Shown here piece by piece: positions 60,385 to 64,000 of a stretch of DNA of 64,000 nucleotides. Source of the DNA: Candidatus Gastranaerophilales bacterium. GTDB taxonomy: Bacteria > Cyanobacteriota > Vampirovibrionia > Gastranaerophilales > Gastranaerophilaceae. The position numbers were made by a program, and so were the translations under genes. The stretch's first letter is position 1. The number at the start of each line of letters is the position of its first letter. The notes beneath the pieces are model-generated. The model saw only the letters and a list, made by a program, of their open reading frames with translations, made no database searches and was not told the origin of the DNA. Location of the stretch: positions 1-64,000 of the forward strand of contig CALUWE010000003.1 of the NCBI GenBank assembly GCA_944324425.1, written 5' to 3'.

Positions 60385-61959
60385 ATGACAATAGATGTAG
60401 CATTAATTGGTTCACAGTATACAAACTGGACAAACAATGAAGGCGAAATCCCCGGCAACGGTGGCGGACTCCAAGTTTCCTATGAAGATGATATTTTAAC
60501 ATTTACAGAATCAGACGGAGACACATTCCAAGTTGACGCAAAAGGCGTAACAGATGCAGAACTCCAAGCACTGGCAAAAGAATTAGGCGCAACAGTTGCA
60601 GTAGCAGGCGCAGAAGATGCACAAGCAGCAGAAGCAACTCCCGCAGCAGAAGATGCAGACTTAGAAGCTAACAAAGCAAAAAGAGAAGAGCTTCAAAATC
60701 AATGGAACGCTTTAAACTCATCAGCAGAAACAATTAAAGAAACAGTTGAAAAATTAAGCGAAGAAATCAAAAAATCATTAGACGAAGCAATTGATGCTCA
60801 AAAAGAAATCACCGAAGAAGAACAAGAAAGAGTTAAAGAATTAGTTTCAACACAAATTGAACAATTCAAAAAAGATAAAGAAAGCGGCAAAGACGTTAAA
60901 ATGAGCGACCTTCAAGCTAACATTAAAGCAGGTCTTACATCAGGCGGTTTTGACGAAGAAATGTCAGCTATTTTATCAGACTTAGTTGTTACAAACACAA
61001 AAATGGTTACAATGGATTCATTATTAAATGAACTCGGTGTTATCAACGGTCAAATGAAAATGTTAGACACAGAAATGTGCAATCTTGATAAAGTTATCGA
61101 AGAACAAGAAAAAGCAGCTGAAGAAGCAGCAAAATCTTGCGACCCTATCGGTTTCAAAGATGAAGACGGAACAACATATGAATTTGTTGTCGACAAAGAC
61201 GGTAACGGCGAACTTTCAAACTTCTCAGAATTCTTAGGCTCAGAAAACTTCTTCGATGAAATGGTTGCACTTGACGAAGACGGCTCAGGCGATGTAACCA
61301 ACGAAGAATTAAACCAAGCAGGCGTTATGGTTCTTGTTAAAGATGCAAACGGCAACCAAGAATTAAAATCAATTGAAGAAGCATTCGGCGGCGAAGAAGT
61401 AAATGTTAACCTCGGCAGCTACGCTGAAGCTGAAGAAGGCACACTTGCAGAAAACGGCCAAAGACTTCTCGGCAACTTCGACATCTCAGTTGGTGATGAA
61501 GCATTCGAAGGCTACTCAACATTAGACACAGCTGAATACTTAGAAGCTAACTACGATTTCACAGATGCTGATCCTAACAACTTAACAGTTAACGGTGCAG
61601 CAGCGGCTGAAGATGCTGAAGCAGCTGAAGGCGACGTTGAAAGAACACAAATCACAGAAGATATCGATAAATTCATTGAAGAATATCAAGCAAAATTAGA
61701 AGAATACGAAGCTCAATTTGACAGCCTCACAGAATTATTGGGCTTAGATGAAGAATTGATAGCAACAATTCACGAATTCGCTGAAACTCAAGGTGCAGCA
61801 GCTGCTCAATCAATCATCAAAGAAGCTGAAGCACAAGAAGCTAAAGAAGCTGAAGAAGCAGAAGCAGCTGAAGAAGCTGAAGCAGTTGAAGAAACAGGCG
61901 AAGCTAACAACGAAGAAGCTGAAGAAGAAGACAAAGAAGAAGAAGAACAAGCAGCTTAA
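60385..61959 (+). CDS. Acidic EF-hand coiled-coil protein, probably highly expressed
   Basis: A 524-residue protein from the ATG at 60385 (GAAAGG ahead; the TTG at 60379 is disregarded). The first 80 residues are acidic and Gly-rich, then coiled coil (about 95-255). Two canonical EF-hand loops follow: DKDGNGELSNFSEF and DEDGSGDVTNEEL (about 270-315). The C-terminus is Ala/Glu-rich, ending in an acidic helix. No signal peptide, membrane segment or known family. The gene prefers TTC, AAC and other codons that differ from the rest of the AT-rich window, a sign of strong expression. The product is likely an abundant calcium-binding protein. Confidence 0.82.
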   Translation: MTIDVALIGSQYTNWTNNEGEIPGNGGGLQVSYEDDILTFTESDGDTFQVDAKGVTDAELQALAKELGATVAVAGAEDAQAAEATPAAEDADLEANKAKREELQNQWNALNSSAETIKETVEKLSEEIKKSLDEAIDAQKEITEEEQERVKELVSTQIEQFKKDKESGKDVKMSDLQANIKAGLTSGGFDEEMSAILSDLVVTNTKMVTMDSLLNELGVINGQMKMLDTEMCNLDKVIEEQEKAAEEAAKSCDPIGFKDEDGTTYEFVVDKDGNGELSNFSEFLGSENFFDEMVALDEDGSGDVTNEELNQAGVMVLVKDANGNQELKSIEEAFGGEEVNVNLGSYAEAEEGTLAENGQRLLGNFDISVGDEAFEGYSTLDTAEYLEANYDFTDADPNNLTVNGAAAAEDAEAAEGDVERTQITEDIDKFIEEYQAKLEEYEAQFDSLTELLGLDEELIATIHEFAETQGAAAAQSIIKEAEAQEAKEAEEAEAAEEAEAVEETGEANNEEAEEEDKEEEEQAA

Positions 61960-61981
61960 TCAAAAAGAAAATATAATAAAC

Positions 61982-62012
61982 AAAAAAGAACGGATTCAAT
62001 CCGTTCTTTTTT
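61982..62012 (+). terminator. Terminator after the EF-hand gene
   Basis: AAAAAAGAACGGAT and ATCCGTTCTTTTTT around TCA. Its T-tract touches the TTGACA of the next promoter. Confidence 0.92.
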
Positions 62013-62058
62013 TGACAAAAAAAATTCACCCCGTAAAATTAAACTAATTAGTTTAATT
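62012..62058 (+). promoter_or_regulatory. Antiporter promoter with 22-bp palindromic operator
   Basis: TTGACA (62012-62017) and TAAAAT (62034-62039), 16 bp apart. A perfect 22-bp palindrome (62037-62058; half-site AATTAAACTAA) overlaps the -10 end and start site, 17 bp before the GTG. A repressor here would block transcription. Confidence 0.65.
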
Positions 62059-62075
62059 AAATAAAGGGGGAGGCT

Positions 62076-63395
62076 GTGGAAGCATTACACGAGTTTATTC
62101 AACAAAATGCCGTAATGGCAAGCGCAATAATTTTGATAATTGCATATATTTTCATCGCATGGGAAAAAATTTCAAAAGTTACGGTTGCACTTTTAGGTGC
62201 TTCGCTAACGTTATTCTTGGGATTACTGTCATCTGATAAAAACCCTGCGGATTTAGCACACTATTTTGCAAATTACATAGATTTTAACGTTATATTTTTG
62301 CTGGTTTCAATGATGATTATTGTTCACATTTCAGCCAGCTCGGGAGTGTTCAGATGGCTCGCAAATGAAATTTTAAAGCTAACCAAAGGTAAACCCAAAC
62401 TTGTATTATTTGCTCTTGCTGTTTTCACGGCAATAGCAAGCGCATTTTTAGATAACGTTACAACAGTTATTCTTATTATGCCCGTTACTTTTGCAGCCTG
62501 CAAAAAATTGGATGTAAACCCGATTCCTTTCTTAATAACAGAAATTCTTTGTTCAAACATAGGCGGCACGGCAACTTTAATTGGCGATCCCCCTAATATC
62601 ATTATAGGCTCAGCCGCAGGCCTTTCTTTTATGGACTTTGTAAAAGAATTAACGGGAATTGTTGTAGCAATAATGCTTGTTGCAATCGGCATTATGGTTT
62701 TTGTATTCAGAAAACAGCTCAAAAGCACGCCTGAAAAAATGGAAGAAGTTGCAAAAATCGACAATTCAGGCTCAATAACAAGCAAAACATTGGCAATAAG
62801 ATCGGTTATTGTTTTAGCACTTGTCATTTTAGGGTTTGTTACACATGATATAACCCATATACCCACCTATCTTGTAGCAATGATTGGAGCCAGCTTTTTA
62901 TTAATCTTTGAAAAACCGCACAAAATCTTAATGGATGTTGAATGGAACACAATATTTTTCTTTATAGGTTTATTCATAATAATCGGCGGCCTTGAAGCAT
63001 CAGGCGGAATTGATTTAATGGCAAAATGGTTATTGGATGTTGCAAACGGTTCAAAAGAAGTAATGGCAATGATTATTCTTTGGGCATCAGGAATTTTATC
63101 AGGCATAATTGATAATATTCCGTATACTGCAACAATGGCGCCAATGCTTGCCACAATTCAAACAATTGAAGGAGCTGAATACACTCATCCTCTTTGGTGG
63201 TGCTTATCATTGGGCGCATGCTTGGGCGGCAATATGACAATAATTGGTGCAGCCGCTAACGTCATTGTATGTGAAACAGCCAATAAAGACGGCTTCAAAA
63301 TTTCATTTATGGAATATTTAAAATATGGTGTTACAATAACATTAGTCTCATTATTAATGAGCACTGTATACATCTATTTAAGATTCTTAAAATAA
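62076..63395 (+). CDS. NhaD/ArsB-type ion transporter (SLC13/IT superfamily)
   Basis: A 439-residue membrane protein with about 11-12 helices. It carries SAFLDNVTTVILIMPVTFAAC, GGTATLIGDPPNIIIGSAAGLSF and, in the second repeat, GIIDNIPYTATMAPML, all typical of the NhaD/ArsB group (Na+/H+ antiport or arsenite export). The start is GTG, set by GGGGGAGG just ahead. Operator-like palindrome suggests induction by its substrate. ruvB follows with no gap. Confidence 0.9.
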   Translation: MEALHEFIQQNAVMASAIILIIAYIFIAWEKISKVTVALLGASLTLFLGLLSSDKNPADLAHYFANYIDFNVIFLLVSMMIIVHISASSGVFRWLANEILKLTKGKPKLVLFALAVFTAIASAFLDNVTTVILIMPVTFAACKKLDVNPIPFLITEILCSNIGGTATLIGDPPNIIIGSAAGLSFMDFVKELTGIVVAIMLVAIGIMVFVFRKQLKSTPEKMEEVAKIDNSGSITSKTLAIRSVIVLALVILGFVTHDITHIPTYLVAMIGASFLLIFEKPHKILMDVEWNTIFFFIGLFIIIGGLEASGGIDLMAKWLLDVANGSKEVMAMIILWASGILSGIIDNIPYTATMAPMLATIQTIEGAEYTHPLWWCLSLGACLGGNMTIIGAAANVIVCETANKDGFKISFMEYLKYGVTITLVSLLMSTVYIYLRFLK

Positions 63396-64000
63396 ATGAT
63401 TTTAAACGACGACGATAATAAAAAAGTTAAAAACAATTTCAAGCCGCTTCAAAAACCTTTGGAACTTGAGGCGGCTGAAATTGAATTTGACCGCTCATAT
63501 GATAAAAATATTCGCCCTAAAACCTTTGATGATTACATAGGACAAACTTCAATCAAAGAAACTCTCAAAATAACAATCCAAGCGGCAAAGAAAAGAAATG
63601 TTCAGTTAGACCACATTTTACTGTACGGCCCGCCGGGGCTTGGCAAAACAACGCTTGCAAACATTATTGCCAACGAATGCAATACAAACATTAAAATCAC
63701 ATCGGCACCCGCACTTGAAAGACCAAGGGATATAATCGGCATTTTAATGAATTTAAAACAAGGTGAAATTCTTTTTATAGATGAAATTCACAGACTAAAT
63801 AAAGTTGCGGAAGAAATTTTATATCCTGCTATGGAAGATTTTACGCTTGATCTTACAACAGGGAAAAACCAAACAGTAAAAACAATGCGCGTTCCTCTGC
63901 AAAAATTTACCCTAATCGGTGCAACAACAAAAGCAGGGGCCCTGTCAGGCCCGCTAAGAGACAGATTTGGCGTCATTCACAGGCTTGAATTTTACACAAC
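63396..64000 (+). CDS. ruvB: Holliday-junction helicase RuvB, N-terminal part (cut by window)
   Basis: The visible 201 residues form the AAA+ start of RuvB: Walker [14 protein letters not shown] (77-89), Walker [26 protein letters not shown], and sensor [21 protein letters not shown]. It drives branch migration with RuvA. The ATG overlaps nothing: it begins immediately after the antiporter stop. The N-terminus is about 20 residues longer than in E. coli. The gene runs beyond the right edge. Confidence 0.95.
   Translation, partial: MILNDDDNKKVKNNFKPLQKPLELEAAEIEFDRSYDKNIRPKTFDDYIGQTSIKETLKITIQAAKKRNVQLDHILLYGPPGLGKTTLANIIANECNTNIKITSAPALERPRDIIGILMNLKQGEILFIDEIHRLNKVAEEILYPAMEDFTLDLTTGKNQTVKTMRVPLQKFTLIGATTKAGALSGPLRDRFGVIHRLEFYT

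Noticed and set aside
62324-62866. 180-residue minus-strand frame opposite the antiporter
   Set aside because: Shadow of the membrane-protein codons; no ribosome-binding site or conserved motif, while the plus frame has clear NhaD/ArsB motifs.
1-64000. Alternative genetic code (TGA or TAG reassigned)
   Set aside because: Known genes end normally at TAA, TAG (35818 gene) and TGA (folK, the BaiN-type gene), with no internal stops.

Overview
The window reads as chromosomal DNA from an AT-rich, anaerobic, diderm bacterium. Outer-membrane functions are present (two AsmA/TamB-like proteins, an OmpH/Skp chaperone, a TolC-like channel, a DUF374 acyltransferase domain), together with a CsaB-type pyruvyltransferase, SecA and FtsH. 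Oxygen-sensitive or oxygen-scavenging enzymes are common: a flavodiiron protein, a small 4Fe-4S ferredoxin, BioB and two further radical-SAM proteins. Several large, lineage-specific proteins carry a short N-terminal xFxG motif. My best guess is a gut Vampirovibrionia/Gastranaerophilales ('Melainabacteria') genome. This is inferred from gene content and from a tRNA-Gln that resembles cyanobacterial ones; no database was searched. TAA, TAG and TGA all end recognisable genes, so the code is standard. I see no IS element, prophage, CRISPR array or rRNA.

Layout. 1-9.2 kb: envelope block (AsmA/TamB-like, OmpH, a DEDDh exonuclease, a TolC-like channel behind a perfect palindrome, a second AsmA-like protein). 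9.2-14.7 kb: bioB, mnmA, an SGNH hydrolase, a membrane-anchored lytic-transglycosylase-like protein, a PspC protein, tRNA-Gln and a uridine-kinase-like protein. 14.8-28.9 kb: accessory block with a very long Ser-Asp-repeat lipoprotein, an EF-hand-like gene split by a frameshift, a NarL-type response regulator, a membrane-anchored glycogen-synthase-like protein, the flavodiiron protein, tRNA-Leu, a bifunctional-nuclease-family protein and a pair of paralogues, one carrying four UBA-like repeats. 29-35.7 kb: agmatinase, coaE, recJ, ferredoxin, a B12-binding radical-SAM protein and an SDR. 35.8-41 kb: a tight operon of a degenerate PfkB-family protein, CsaB, a HisA-HisI-HisE fusion and a HisD-acyltransferase fusion. 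41-55 kb: housekeeping genes (ftsH, folK, a BaiN-type flavoprotein, surE, purH, maf, corA, dtd, cca) with an MFS transporter and a TTG-initiated membrane metalloprotease that overlaps corA. 55-64 kb: two large acidic coiled-coil/EF-hand-like proteins flanking secA, then an NhaD/ArsB-type antiporter with a palindrome over its promoter, and the start of ruvB.

The best leads for something undescribed are: (i) a set of unrelated proteins sharing an N-terminal xFxG motif, suggestive of a sorting signal; (ii) the UBA-like-repeat protein and its short tandem paralogue; (iii) the HisD-acyltransferase fusion beside CsaB and a PfkB protein lacking its catalytic Asp; (iv) a 19-nt promoter-region element shared by two distant genes for EF-hand-like proteins; and (v) two perfect 22-bp palindromes that overlap the promoters of a TolC-like channel and an antiporter.
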